Below are positions 21,371 to 31,856 of a stretch of 64,000 nt of DNA, one piece after another. The DNA comes from Rhizobium croatiense (GTDB lineage: Bacteria; Pseudomonadota; Alphaproteobacteria; Rhizobiales; Rhizobiaceae): the NCBI RefSeq assembly GCF_019793465.1, contig NZ_JAILYJ010000009.1, positions 1 through 64,000 of the forward strand, given 5' to 3'. Position 1 is the stretch's first letter. Each line of letters opens with the position of its first letter. The notes under the pieces are model-generated. The model ran no database searches. It was not told where the DNA came from and saw nothing but the letters and a program-made list of their open reading frames with translations. A program made the position numbers and the translations under genes.

Positions 21371-21847
21371 CTATTCCGTGTAAAGCTTTTCCATGCGGAA
21401 ATTTTCCAGGGTTTGCCCGCGTTTTTCTACGGTTTGCCTGGTTATCACGCGGAAACCCCTGCGCTCGAAAAACGGTCGGGCGGTTCGGCTCGCTTCGGTA
21501 TAAATTCGCGTAAATCCGAGGTTCAAAGCTTCCTTCTCGACCCTGCTCAACAGGCAGCTTGCGATACCGAGCCCCTGAAATTCAGGGTGCACGAACATCA
21601 TGTCCAGGCATCCGTCTTCGGTCAGGTCGGAAAATCCCATCGGCACTCCATCGATTTCCGCGATCCAGCCAGGCCTGCTTATCCGGCGCTGCGCCCATAG
21701 GCTGCGATCTTCCACCTTCGCCCAAGCCTCGATCTGAGCGGGCAAATAGTCTTTCGAGGAAACCTCCCGAATGGCGCGCAGAAAAATCTCGATCGTCGCG
21801 TCCGAATCGCTTGGCGCGTAAGGCCTGATCAGAATTCGGTCGTCCAT
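21371..21847 (-). CDS. GNAT-family N-acetyltransferase
   Basis: A 158-residue GNAT protein. Beta strands WIAEIDGVPMGFSDL lead to MMFVHPEFQGLGIASCLL, the acetyl-CoA pyrophosphate loop (Q-G-x-G-I-A), and EASRTARPFFERRGF, the C-terminal motif. The ATG at 21847 has AAAGG upstream. The arrangement resembles the YafP/ElaA-like acetyltransferases; the substrate is not identifiable. Confidence 0.88.
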   Translation of the reverse strand: MDDRILIRPYAPSDSDATIEIFLRAIREVSSKDYLPAQIEAWAKVEDRSLWAQRRISRPGWIAEIDGVPMGFSDLTEDGCLDMMFVHPEFQGLGIASCLLSRVEKEALNLGFTRIYTEASRTARPFFERRGFRVITRQTVEKRGQTLENFRMEKLYTE

Positions 21848-21885
21848 CGGAAATGCCTTTCGCGCTGACACCAATGATTTCGATA

Positions 21886-23163
21886 TCAGAAATGCGCCGC
21901 ACCCGGATCGAGCTGCGGGCTGTCGCCGGGATGAGTGAAGAGCTTGCCGTTCTCGGCCCAGAGGGTGGCTGCGATCGTCACCAGGCCGAAGAGCGCGAAG
22001 CCGCCGAAGAGAGGCTGGACCGTGCCGTTGAACATCTGGCCGACCAGGCCGCCGAGGATGGCGCCTGCCGTCGTCGAGACGAAGCCGGTGATGGCGGTCG
22101 CCGTCCCGGCGAGATTGCCCATCGGCTCAAGGCTGATGGCGGTGAAATTGGTGGCGATCACGGCGAACATCATTAGCACGATTGTGAAGATGCCGTAGGC
22201 GGTAGCGAAATCCGCCTTGCCGGCCAGCGCAATGAGAAAGCCTGCTGCCGACAGTGCCGTGAAGATCAGAAGCGCGGCATGCGAAATGCGGCGCATGCCG
22301 AATTTGCGAACGAAGAAGCCGTTGGCGAAATTGGCCACCGCAATTCCGCCGGCGGTAGCCGCAAAGGCAATCGGCAGCCAGTCGCCGAGGCCATAAACTT
22401 CGCCGAAGACCTGCTGCACCGAGATCACGTAGGCGCTGATGACGCCGGTGAACATGGTGAGACCGATCATATAGCCTGAGGTAATGCGGTTCGTGAGCAC
22501 GGTCTTGAAGCCGTCCGTGACCGAGTTGACCGACAGCGGCAGGCGTTCTTCCGGCGGCAGCGATTCCTTCAGCCGCAGAAGTGCCCAGACGAAGAGGATG
22601 GTGGCGACGACGCCGAGCAGGATGAAGATCCAATGCCAGTTGGCATAAAGGATGATGAGCTGGCCCACCGATGGTGCGACGATCGGCACGATCATGAAGA
22701 CGATCATGACATAGGACATGACACGCGCCATCTCGCGGCCGCCGAAGCAGTCGCGGACGATGGCCATGGTGGTGATGCGGACGGCGGCACCACCGACGCC
22801 CTGAACGAAGCGCATGAGGAGCAGCATTTCGAAACTGCCGGTTGCTGCGGCGGCAAACATTCCAACCACGTAGCAAGCCAGGCCGCCAAGCAGGATGTTA
22901 CGTCGGCCGAACGTATCCGAAAGGCTACCGAAGAATATCTGCGAGACGCCGAAGCCCAAGAAGAACACGCCGATGATGAGTTGGGCGTCGTTGGTGTTGG
23001 TGACGCCGAGGGAATGGCCGATATTGGGCAATGCGGGCAGCATGCTGTCGATGGCCATGGCGATGCTGGCGGTCATGATGGCAATGGTGACGACGAACTC
23101 ACCGAAACCCATGCCGATGCGGCGGGAGCCCTGGTTTTCCTGGTGCGGTTTATGCGGCGTCAT
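21886..23163 (-). CDS. Bcr/CflA-type MFS drug-resistance transporter (second of pair)
   Basis: A 425-residue, 12-helix major facilitator of the DHA1 Bcr/CflA group. After a short cytoplasmic N-terminus comes MTASIAMAIDSMLPALPNIG, then motif A GSLSDTFGRRNILLGG, and motif C in helix 5 near IVPIVAPSVGQ. Proton-driven export of drugs or metabolites is the family role. It lies 35 bases downstream of a close paralogue on the same strand. No linked regulator is visible. Confidence 0.9.
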   Translation of the reverse strand: MTPHKPHQENQGSRRIGMGFGEFVVTIAIMTASIAMAIDSMLPALPNIGHSLGVTNTNDAQLIIGVFFLGFGVSQIFFGSLSDTFGRRNILLGGLACYVVGMFAAAATGSFEMLLLMRFVQGVGGAAVRITTMAIVRDCFGGREMARVMSYVMIVFMIVPIVAPSVGQLIILYANWHWIFILLGVVATILFVWALLRLKESLPPEERLPLSVNSVTDGFKTVLTNRITSGYMIGLTMFTGVISAYVISVQQVFGEVYGLGDWLPIAFAATAGGIAVANFANGFFVRKFGMRRISHAALLIFTALSAAGFLIALAGKADFATAYGIFTIVLMMFAVIATNFTAISLEPMGNLAGTATAITGFVSTTAGAILGGLVGQMFNGTVQPLFGGFALFGLVTIAATLWAENGKLFTHPGDSPQLDPGAAHF

Positions 23164-23198
23164 GTGGTGAAATCCCGGATGCGGAGGAGGTGGGCCGT

Positions 23199-24446
23199 TC
23201 AGACGGCAGGATTCTGCTGTTGAAAGAGGCGGCCCTTTTCGGCGATCAGTACGAAGATAAGCCCGATGATCGACACGATGAAATAACCGGCGACCATCGG
23301 CAGCGCGGTGCCGTCGAAGGCCTGGCCGATGCCGGCGCCGATCAGGGCGCCGCCGACCGTGCTCATGAAGCCGAGCACGGAGGAGGCGGTGCCGGCGACG
23401 TGGCCGAGTGGCTCCATGGCGAGCGAATTGAAGTTCGAGCCGATCCAGCCGAACTGGAACATGGCAAGGCCGAAGAAGGAGATGAACAAGGCGAAGGGCA
23501 TCGGCTCGGAACTCGCCATCTGAACGATCAGCCAGATGGTGTTGATGGCGATGAAGCCGATCAGCGAGCCGTGCGACAGGCGGCGCATGCCGAGCTTGCC
23601 GACGAAGCGCGAGTTGAAGAAGGACGACAGCGACATGAAGATCGCCACGCCGGCGAAGGCGAAGGGGAAATAGACGCCGAGACCGTAAATGCCGACATAG
23701 ACCTGCTGGGCCGAGTTGATGAAGCCGAACAGCGCGCCGAAGATGAAGGTGCTGGCGATGGTGTAGCAGAGCGCGACGCGATTGGTCAGCACCAGCTTGA
23801 AGGCGCCGAAGATCGAACGGGCAGTGAAGGGGCGGACATTCTGCGGATGCAGGGTCTCCGGCAGGCGGAGATAGGCCCAGACGGCGATTGCCGTTGCCAT
23901 GGCAGCGATGAAGAGGAAGATCAGGTGCCAGTTGCCGAAGATCATGACGACCTGGCCGGCACCGGGCGCAATCACCGGCACGATCATGAACACCATCATG
24001 ATCAGCGACATGACCTCGGCCATCTGCCGGCCGCCATAGATATCGCGGACAATGGAGACGGTGATGACGCGGGTTGCGGCCGAACCAACGCCCTGCAGGA
24101 AGCGCAGGGCGAGCAACCCGGCAAAAGTGGGGACGAAGACGATACTGATGGCGGAGAGAATGTAGATGACGAGACCGATCAGCAGCGGCGTGCGACGGCC
24201 GAAACGGTCGGAGAGTGGCCCGTAGAACAGCTGGGCGCAGCCAAAGCCGAGCAGATAGGTGGAGACGACGAATTGGCGGTGATTTTCGCTCTCGACGCCA
24301 AGGCTCGCGCCGATCTGTTGCAGCGCCGGCAGCATGATATCGATCGCAAGAGAGTTGACGGCCATCAGAAACGCGGCAAGCGCGATGAATTCACGCTTGC
24401 CCATGGGCAGGCGGCCCGCGGACACGGCTTGTGATGAATCTGACAC
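23199..24446 (-). CDS. Bcr/CflA-type MFS drug-resistance transporter (first of pair)
   Basis: A 415-residue major facilitator of the same group. MAVNSLAIDIMLPALQQIGA is helix 1, GPLSDRFGRRTPLLIG motif A, and VPVIAPGAGQVVMIFGNWHL the helix-5 motif C region. The GTG at 24446 gives the start MSDSSQAV. It precedes its paralogue by 35 bases, so a bicistronic mRNA is likely. Shared segments such as GNLAGTATAITGF in the second protein versus GHVAGTASSVLGF here show the duplication is old. Substrates are unknown. Confidence 0.9.
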   Translation of the reverse strand: MSDSSQAVSAGRLPMGKREFIALAAFLMAVNSLAIDIMLPALQQIGASLGVESENHRQFVVSTYLLGFGCAQLFYGPLSDRFGRRTPLLIGLVIYILSAISIVFVPTFAGLLALRFLQGVGSAATRVITVSIVRDIYGGRQMAEVMSLIMMVFMIVPVIAPGAGQVVMIFGNWHLIFLFIAAMATAIAVWAYLRLPETLHPQNVRPFTARSIFGAFKLVLTNRVALCYTIASTFIFGALFGFINSAQQVYVGIYGLGVYFPFAFAGVAIFMSLSSFFNSRFVGKLGMRRLSHGSLIGFIAINTIWLIVQMASSEPMPFALFISFFGLAMFQFGWIGSNFNSLAMEPLGHVAGTASSVLGFMSTVGGALIGAGIGQAFDGTALPMVAGYFIVSIIGLIFVLIAEKGRLFQQQNPAV

Positions 24447-24541
24447 AATGAAATTCCCATAAACAGGCCAAGGCGCTGCTCAGCGCAGCGCCTCGGACTC
24501 GAGAAACAGATTTGGAAACCGGGCGGACGTCCGGTGACCGG

Positions 24542-24877
24542 TCAGGCGGCGCCGCGAACGGTGACGCCGTTTTCCTGGAGATGCTGTTGCAGCTCACCGG
24601 CCTGGAACATTTCCCGGACGATGTCGCAGCCGCCGATGAACTCGCCCTTTACGTAAAGCTGCGGGATCGTCGGCCAGTTGGAATAATCCTTGATGCCCTG
24701 GCGGATCTCCGAATCGGCGAGCACGTTGATGCCCTTATAGTCGACGCCGATGTAATCGAGAATCTGCACGACCTGGCCAGAGAAACCGCATTGCGGAAAC
24801 TGCGGCGTGCCCTTCATGAAGAGGACGACGTCGTTGCTCTTGATTTCGTTGTCGATGAATTCGTGAATGCCGCTCAT
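24542..24877 (-). CDS. grxD: Monothiol glutaredoxin Grx4-type
   Basis: A 111-residue monothiol glutaredoxin with the CGFS active site (Cys30). The glutathione-binding WPTIPQLYVKGEFIGGCDI segment follows. CGFS glutaredoxins hold a glutathione-coordinated 2Fe-2S cluster and pass it on in Fe-S assembly, usually in complex with a BolA protein. A bolA gene lies 2.2 kb upstream on the same strand, separated by two unrelated genes. The ATG at 24877 follows GGATCAGG. Confidence 0.95.
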   Translation of the reverse strand: MSGIHEFIDNEIKSNDVVLFMKGTPQFPQCGFSGQVVQILDYIGVDYKGINVLADSEIRQGIKDYSNWPTIPQLYVKGEFIGGCDIVREMFQAGELQQHLQENGVTVRGAA

Positions 24878-24988
24878 GGGACCTGATCCTTTCAACGGGC
24901 GGGTTAAAGGCCCACCGTTTCAATCGTTGTCCTTAGATAGCATGTGACAGCAGGAATTCCAGACGCCTAAACCAAAAAAAGACCAATC

Positions 24989-24999
24989 TGGTCAGACCA
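24989..24999. promoter_or_regulatory. TGGTC-A-GACCA palindrome, GntR/FadR-type operator candidate
   Basis: The perfect 11-base palindrome TGGTCAGACCA lies about 110 bases upstream of grxD. The TGGTNNGACCA form is the half-site pair used by FCD-type GntR regulators. No such regulator is in the window, so this is a pattern match only. Confidence 0.25.
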
Positions 25000-25110
25000 C
25001 TTCGGCGATGTTGCTATCACGTTACGGTTGTCGGGCTAGATGGGCCGCATCCGGTCAATTTCGACGTCGCCGAGGGGCCGGGTTCAGCGGTCGGATAATT
25101 GCGTGATGCC

Positions 25111-25341
25111 TCAGCTGCGGCGCTGGCGGCTGCGACCGGCGGCTGTGCGTCGCTTGCTGACCTGTTTGCGGGCAGGTTTGCGCTTGGCGGAGGTCGTCTT
25201 TCGGGCGGCAGCCGTTGTCGCGGCGGGGCGCGTCTTGCGCCTTCTGCGCTTCGTCGTGATGCGGCCGGTGGTTTTCTTCAGGATTTCCTTCAGCACGCCA
25301 TCGAGGACGCCTGATATCAATTCTTTGACAAGATCGGCCAC
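25111..25341 (-). CDS. Histone-H1-like basic protein
   Basis: A 76-residue protein. Residues 1-24 (MADLVKELISGVLDGVLKEI) look like an amphipathic helix, and the rest is almost entirely Lys, Arg, Ala, Thr and Ser (KRRRRKTRPAATTAAARKTT onward). The composition resembles bacterial histone-H1-like tails, suggesting nucleic-acid binding, but that is inference. The GTG start at 25341 has an excellent GGAGGGG site, supporting real translation. Confidence 0.65.
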   Translation of the reverse strand: MADLVKELISGVLDGVLKEILKKTTGRITTKRRRRKTRPAATTAAARKTTSAKRKPARKQVSKRRTAAGRSRQRRS

Positions 25342-25507
25342 AAAACCCCTCCGTTCACGGTGGAAACGACATGGCTGCTATTGAATTCCTGATGACTTCG
25401 GTTAGCAAGACGCCTTCGAGACCATACCTGCTTTTTCGCCGAGATCGGCGCCACAGCAGCCGGATCGCACGAAACATGCCGGCCATTCGCCCGGCCGAAA
25501 GAGCGGA

Positions 25508-26728
25508 ATGAGATTGATAAAAAAGCGGGTCGTCCTGCATTTTCCGGGCTTCGAGCCGCTTGACGGCGTTGCCCACCGGGCGCGCTACGAGCGTTCAGCC
25601 AGGCAGAGTTCCGCCGTTTGGGGCTATTCGCTCGCGGTCGGGACGCCGGACGGCGGCAGCGATCCCCTCAGTTTCGAGGTCACGACCAGCGGCGCGGTAA
25701 CGGGGGCAACCGGCGAGGCGGCGCCCGGGGCAGCCGGGGCGGCGCCTGGGGAAGACCCTGCTCCTGCCACTTGGCAGACGAAAAGCCGGATCCACATGGT
25801 CGATCACGACATGTTCGTGCGCAGGCTGCGCAGCGGCAATATGCTGAGCCAGATTGTTGCGGGTTTTCGCAGCTGCGCCCAGATCATGCTCGAAGGCGGC
25901 ATGCGCGGCTATTTCCGTCATGCCTGGCGCTTCGGCCTGTTCTTCCTCTTTCCGTTCCTGTTGACGGCGCTGGCGATCGCGCTGACGGCGCAGATCGCCG
26001 TCACGCCCTACAGTCTCGGCTTTTCACCCTGGCACACGCTCTGGAGCGGGCCGCTGGCGCTCTGCTTCTTCATCTTCGCCTTCCTGCCGTTTTCCGAACG
26101 CTTCCACACGCTGCATCTCTTTGCCGATTGGGCAATGGCGGTGGCGCTTGGCCGCATGCACAGGGCCGATTTCAACGATTGGCTGGAAGAGCGAGCTGAC
26201 GCCGTGCGCAAGGCGCTTGATGAGGAGGCGGATGAATATGTGATCTCCTCGCACAGCATGGGATCGAACGTGGCCGCCCATGTCATCGGCATATTGCTGG
26301 AAAGGGATCCGGAGATCTTCAAGGGCAAACGCGTGGTGTTTGCTTCACTCGGCAGCGCCATCCTGCAATGCGCACTGCTGTCATCGGCAAGCCTGCTGCG
26401 CGCCCGCGTCGGCTTGATTGCCCGCTGCCCGGAGATTTCGTGGCTCGATGTGCAATGCCTGACGGATTCGATTAATTTCTACAAGGTGCCGGTTGTGGCC
26501 GTCTGCGGCCACCCGGACGCGCGCCCGGCGAAGATGCTCCTGATCCGCGTCAAGCAGATGCTGACGCGCGAACATTACCGCAAAATCCGCAAGGATCAGC
26601 TACGCGTTCATCGCCAATATGTGCTGGGGCCGGATTTGAAGGCGTCCTTCGACTTCACGCTGATGACATCGGGGCCGATGCCGGCTTCGGTGTTTGCTTA
26701 TCCGGAGCAGGACAGGTTGCCGGCCTGA
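25508..26728 (+). CDS. Membrane-anchored protein with a hydrolase-like serine motif
   Basis: A 406-residue protein of unknown function. It opens RVVLHFPGFEPLDGVAHRAR. Residues ~62-88 are a Gly/Ala/Pro-rich linker (VTGATGEAAPGAAGAAPGED). About residues 141-162 and 176-197 are hydrophobic (GLFFLFPFLLTALAIALTAQ; WSGPLALCFFIFAFLPFSER), and a lipase-like SHSMGSN motif follows near 248-254 in a VISSHSMGSNVAAHVIG context. This suggests an alpha/beta-hydrolase-type fold split by a membrane hairpin. The substrate is unknown. It is the only plus-strand gene between grxD and purB other than the DUF1127, DUF2189 and iron-permease genes. Confidence 0.75.
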   Translation: MRLIKKRVVLHFPGFEPLDGVAHRARYERSARQSSAVWGYSLAVGTPDGGSDPLSFEVTTSGAVTGATGEAAPGAAGAAPGEDPAPATWQTKSRIHMVDHDMFVRRLRSGNMLSQIVAGFRSCAQIMLEGGMRGYFRHAWRFGLFFLFPFLLTALAIALTAQIAVTPYSLGFSPWHTLWSGPLALCFFIFAFLPFSERFHTLHLFADWAMAVALGRMHRADFNDWLEERADAVRKALDEEADEYVISSHSMGSNVAAHVIGILLERDPEIFKGKRVVFASLGSAILQCALLSSASLLRARVGLIARCPEISWLDVQCLTDSINFYKVPVVAVCGHPDARPAKMLLIRVKQMLTREHYRKIRKDQLRVHRQYVLGPDLKASFDFTLMTSGPMPASVFAYPEQDRLPA

Positions 26729-27106
26729 AGGCCCGAGTACCTCGGTAGCGATGGACGTATAGCGTTTACACCGAGTGCGTTGTTGGGTTCTTTTGGGGAC
26801 TCGACTTAATCCCAGCCCGGCAGGGCGTCGGGATCAATGGGCGTTCACAACCACAGCCGACTCTCCGTCATGCTCGGCCTTGAGCCAAGTATCCACACCG
26901 CATCGATCAGCAGCAGCCGCATGGATCCCAGGCTCAAGGCCCGGGATGACGGAGAGTGTGTTTGGCGTTCTCGCCGAACTCGCTGCCAGTGTACAAAGAC
27001 ACACAACAGCAGGTGCTTCATAGCCCGGCACTTACTACGCCCTCCCTTACTACCTATACTTGTCATAGGAATGAGAAGCGGCGAGGGTGGCGGGCTACCT
27101 CAAATG
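26729..27106. other. 378-base gap without a gene; carries a paired REP-like palindrome
   Basis: No frame here has a credible start, ribosome-binding site or recognisable protein. Apart from the inverted repeat pair at 26860-26957, annotated separately, nothing is identifiable. Confidence 0.6.
26860..26957. repeat. Inverted pair of REP-like palindromes
   Basis: The 27-base arms at 26860-26886 and 26931-26957 are inverted copies with few mismatches (both carry ACTCTCCGTCAT or its complement at the outer end). Each arm contains its own small palindrome: ATGCTCGGC-CTTGA-GCCAAGTAT at 26870-26892 and ATCCCAGGC-TCAAG-GCCCGGGAT at 26925-26947. The units are related to those flanking the GIY-YIG relic near 61.2-61.6 kb, but here only 44 bases lie between the long arms. 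Confidence 0.75.
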
Positions 27107-27340
27107 TCAATCCGGCGCCGAGGTCTGCAGTGCGAGCGCGTGCAATACGCCACCCATATTGCCCTTCAGCGCTTCGTAGACCATCTGGTGCTGCTGCACG
27201 CGGCTCTTGCCGCGGAAGGCTTCGGCGACGACTTCGGCGGCGTAATGATCGCCGTCGCCCGCCAGATCGCGGATCGTCACCTTGGCACCGGGAATCCCAG
27301 CCTTGATCATGTCTTCGATATCGCCGGGTTTCATGGCCAT
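27107..27340 (-). CDS. bolA: BolA-family protein
   Basis: A 77-residue BolA-family protein. MAMKPGDIEDMIKAGIPGAK begins the fold, and FRGKSRVQQHQMVYEALKGN carries the conserved FxGxSxxxRHxxVY-type signature with the C-terminal His used as a cluster ligand in BolA-glutaredoxin complexes. AAGGAG precedes the ATG at 27340. It starts 19 bases after purL on the same strand, so it is co-transcribed with purL. Its expected partner grxD is 2.2 kb further downstream. Confidence 0.93.
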   Translation of the reverse strand: MAMKPGDIEDMIKAGIPGAKVTIRDLAGDGDHYAAEVVAEAFRGKSRVQQHQMVYEALKGNMGGVLHALALQTSAPD

Positions 27341-27359
27341 GATCGTTACTCCTTGCGCA

Positions 27360-29630
<2,271 letters not shown>

Positions 29631-29653
29631 TTATGTAGCGGCGGCGCGCGACA

Positions 29654-29695
29654 GAAAAAAGCCCGCCGTCAACAGAGGGCGGGCAGGCTTTTTTC
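29654..29695 (-). terminator. Rho-independent terminator of the PagL-like gene
   Basis: GCCCGCC at 29661-29667 pairs with GGCGGGC at 29678-29684. Flanking A and T tracts extend the stem, and on the minus strand it is followed by GGCTTTTTTC. It separates the deacylase gene from purL. Confidence 0.85.
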
Positions 29696-29712
29696 GCAAA
29701 GGCGGCAATTGC

Positions 29713-30288
29713 TCAGAACTTGTAGCCGATCTGGATGCCGGCGCGCGTCATGCCGTCGTTCGGGCCGTCACAGAGATTGGCATGCGAGGAGTGGGCAATC
29801 TGGGCCATTACGTTCCAATGCGGGGTGAAACGGTAGCCGGCACCGGCATATTCGTGAAAGAGGACGCGGCAGCCGAGTTCCGGTCCGTCATCATTGTCGT
29901 CCAGGTCGCCGGTATGGATGACGCCGCCGAAGCCGGCTTCGGCAAAGAGCTTGTCGTTGAAATCGACAGTCCAGGTGAAGCCGGTGAAGAATTGGGTGGC
30001 TTCACCGGCGGTGCCGATCGAGGTGCCAAGATGGACACGGGGGCGCAGCAACTGTTGCTGCCAGCCAACGGCCTGCTCATATCCGAAAGGGTCGAAGAGG
30101 GCTGTGATTTCGGGAAAGACGCCGTCTTCCCGAGAATGTCCCGATTGCAGCGAGGTCGATACCCCGAAACGCAGTTCATCAAATATCTGCTCACCGGCGG
30201 ACGCCGAGTCCGCCACGGTGCCGGCTACCGCTGCCAATAGCGCCGTGGTCAAAAAACGCAACACGAAGCTTCCGAAGTCCGCACTCAT
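29713..30288 (-). CDS. PagL-like lipid A 3-O-deacylase (outer membrane)
   Basis: A 191-residue protein with a signal sequence (FLTTALLAAVAGTVADSASA, cleavage near residue 31), alternating beta strands and a C-terminal Phe typical of outer-membrane beta barrels. The QIAHSSHANL segment supplies the His-x-Ser pair (166, 168) expected for PagL, which removes the 3-linked acyl chain of lipid A; such 3-O-deacylation is known in R. etli. The usual third acidic residue is not obvious. The ATG at 30288 follows AAGGGACAG; an in-frame start 24 codons upstream would bury the signal peptide. Confidence 0.82.
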   Translation of the reverse strand: MSADFGSFVLRFLTTALLAAVAGTVADSASAGEQIFDELRFGVSTSLQSGHSREDGVFPEITALFDPFGYEQAVGWQQQLLRPRVHLGTSIGTAGEATQFFTGFTWTVDFNDKLFAEAGFGGVIHTGDLDDNDDGPELGCRVLFHEYAGAGYRFTPHWNVMAQIAHSSHANLCDGPNDGMTRAGIQIGYKF

Positions 30289-30406
30289 TTGCTGTCCCTT
30301 GATTCGCGTCACGCGAGATAGAGGTAGCAGCATACAGATTGAGTCGGCAAACCGCTGCAAATGGTCCAGGCGTCTTTTCTAAATTATGACGTGTATTTGC
30401 AACAGG

Positions 30407-31825
30407 TCATATTTCGCCATCATAGGCGGATCCGCCATTTTCCAGCAGCCGGCGCAAGATCATCAGGCCGGAGATCAGTTCCTGCCCTGTCTTCGGCGAG
30501 GAAAAACCGATGCGAACGCGATGATAGGATTTCTCCCCGCGGGCTGCCTTGAACTCGTCCTCGTCATCGACGAGCACACCATCCCGGAAAGCGGCATTCT
30601 TGAACGTGCCCGACATCCAAGGCTCCGGCAATTTCAGCCAGAGGAAGGGCGCATGCGGGTGCGACGCAAAATCGAAACCCTGCAGCTGCTCGCGAACGAT
30701 CCGGACACGTCGGCAGAGTTCCTCGACGCTTTGCTTGCGGATCTCGTGGGCCGTGCCGCTTTCGACGAGGCGTGCGCAGGTTTCGGCCAGAATGAAGGGC
30801 AGGCCGCCGGTGATCATCTTATGCGTCACCCGGATGCGCTGGGCAAAATGCGGCGGGCAGGCGACCCAGCCGCCGCGCACGCCGGCGGCGACCGATTTCG
30901 ACAGCCCGTTGACCAGGAAGGTGCGATCGGGGGCAAGTGAGGCAAGCAGTGGCGTATCATCGTCGGCCATGCCGCCGTAGAGATCATCTTCGATCAGCCA
31001 GACGCCGTGTCTCCTGGCGATCGCGGCGATTGCCGCGCGCCGCTCGTGGGGCATGATCGTTACCGTCGGATTGTGAACGGTCGGCATCAGGAAGGCGATC
31101 TTTGGATGTTGTTGCTGGCAGAGCCGCTCGAAATCGTCCGGGATCACCCCATGTTCGTCGGAATCGACCGTCAGCGTGCGGCGTCCGAGAAGGCGGGCGC
31201 TGCGGCTGACCTGTGTATAGGTGAGATCCTCAAAGACGATCTTGTCGCCCGGCGCCGAGACGGCGGCGATGACGGCAACCGCCGCTGCATGAGCGCCGAG
31301 TGTCGGCACTATGTTTTCGACATCCGGCGTCCAGCCGCTGCGGGCAAGCCAGAGACGGCCGGCTTCGAACCAGTTGCGCGGAAACGTGCGGGAATAGGAT
31401 GAAATCTCCGCGAGATGCTGTTCACCGATCTCGGCGAGGATGCCGGCTATGATCTTGCCCTGGCCGAGGTCTGGTGCTGCCGTGGTATCGAAGCGGATTT
31501 TGTCGGCAGGCGCGTCCTGGACGCGGGTGCCACTGAGCGAGACAGTCAGCGGGTCGGTCTGTTCGCCGGGCTGCGTTTCGGAGCGGTTCAGCACATAGGT
31601 GCCGCGGCCGACCTCGCCGGCGACTAGGCCGCGCTCGTGCACCAGCGCATAGGCGCGGCCGATTGTGCCGATGGTCACGCCGATATCATAGGCGAGGTTG
31701 CGTTGCGGCGGCAATTTGCTGCCGGCGGGCAGGGCGCCGCTCGCGATGGCGGATTCAATGCTGTCGGCAAGCCGGAGATAGACCGGTCCGGAACCGCGGG
31801 AAATATCGGGAAGCCAATTTGTCAT
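30407..31825 (-). CDS. MocR-type PLP-dependent regulator (GntR-aminotransferase fusion)
   Basis: A 472-residue fusion. Residues ~12-80 are a GntR winged helix (VYLRLADSIESAIASGALPAGSKLPPQRNLAYDIGVT), and ~105-465 are a class I aminotransferase domain (NPTVTIM, WLIEDDLYGGM, NGLSKSVAAGVRGGW with the PLP Lys in GLSKS). MocR proteins sense PLP or amino compounds and regulate PLP, GABA, taurine or similar genes. The ATG at 31825 matches the domain start; upstream in-frame codons run through the divergent promoter. The target may be itself or the divergent DUF1127 gene. Confidence 0.9.
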   Translation of the reverse strand: MTNWLPDISRGSGPVYLRLADSIESAIASGALPAGSKLPPQRNLAYDIGVTIGTIGRAYALVHERGLVAGEVGRGTYVLNRSETQPGEQTDPLTVSLSGTRVQDAPADKIRFDTTAAPDLGQGKIIAGILAEIGEQHLAEISSYSRTFPRNWFEAGRLWLARSGWTPDVENIVPTLGAHAAAVAVIAAVSAPGDKIVFEDLTYTQVSRSARLLGRRTLTVDSDEHGVIPDDFERLCQQQHPKIAFLMPTVHNPTVTIMPHERRAAIAAIARRHGVWLIEDDLYGGMADDDTPLLASLAPDRTFLVNGLSKSVAAGVRGGWVACPPHFAQRIRVTHKMITGGLPFILAETCARLVESGTAHEIRKQSVEELCRRVRIVREQLQGFDFASHPHAPFLWLKLPEPWMSGTFKNAAFRDGVLVDDEDEFKAARGEKSYHRVRIGFSSPKTGQELISGLMILRRLLENGGSAYDGEI

Positions 31826-31832
31826 GGTGACA

Positions 31833-31856
31833 ATTGTATATATTGGCACATTGTAT
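31833..31856. promoter_or_regulatory. Direct repeat in the MocR/DUF1127 intergenic region, candidate operator
   Basis: ATTGTAT occurs at 31833-31839 and again at 31850-31856, a 17-base period on the same strand, in an AT-rich patch immediately upstream of the regulator's start codon. MocR regulators commonly bind direct repeats near their own divergent promoters. Assignment is by position only. Confidence 0.35.

Noticed and set aside
24896..25110. tRNA gene in the grxD upstream gap
   Set aside because: No cloverleaf with T-loop GGTTCRANYCC was found.
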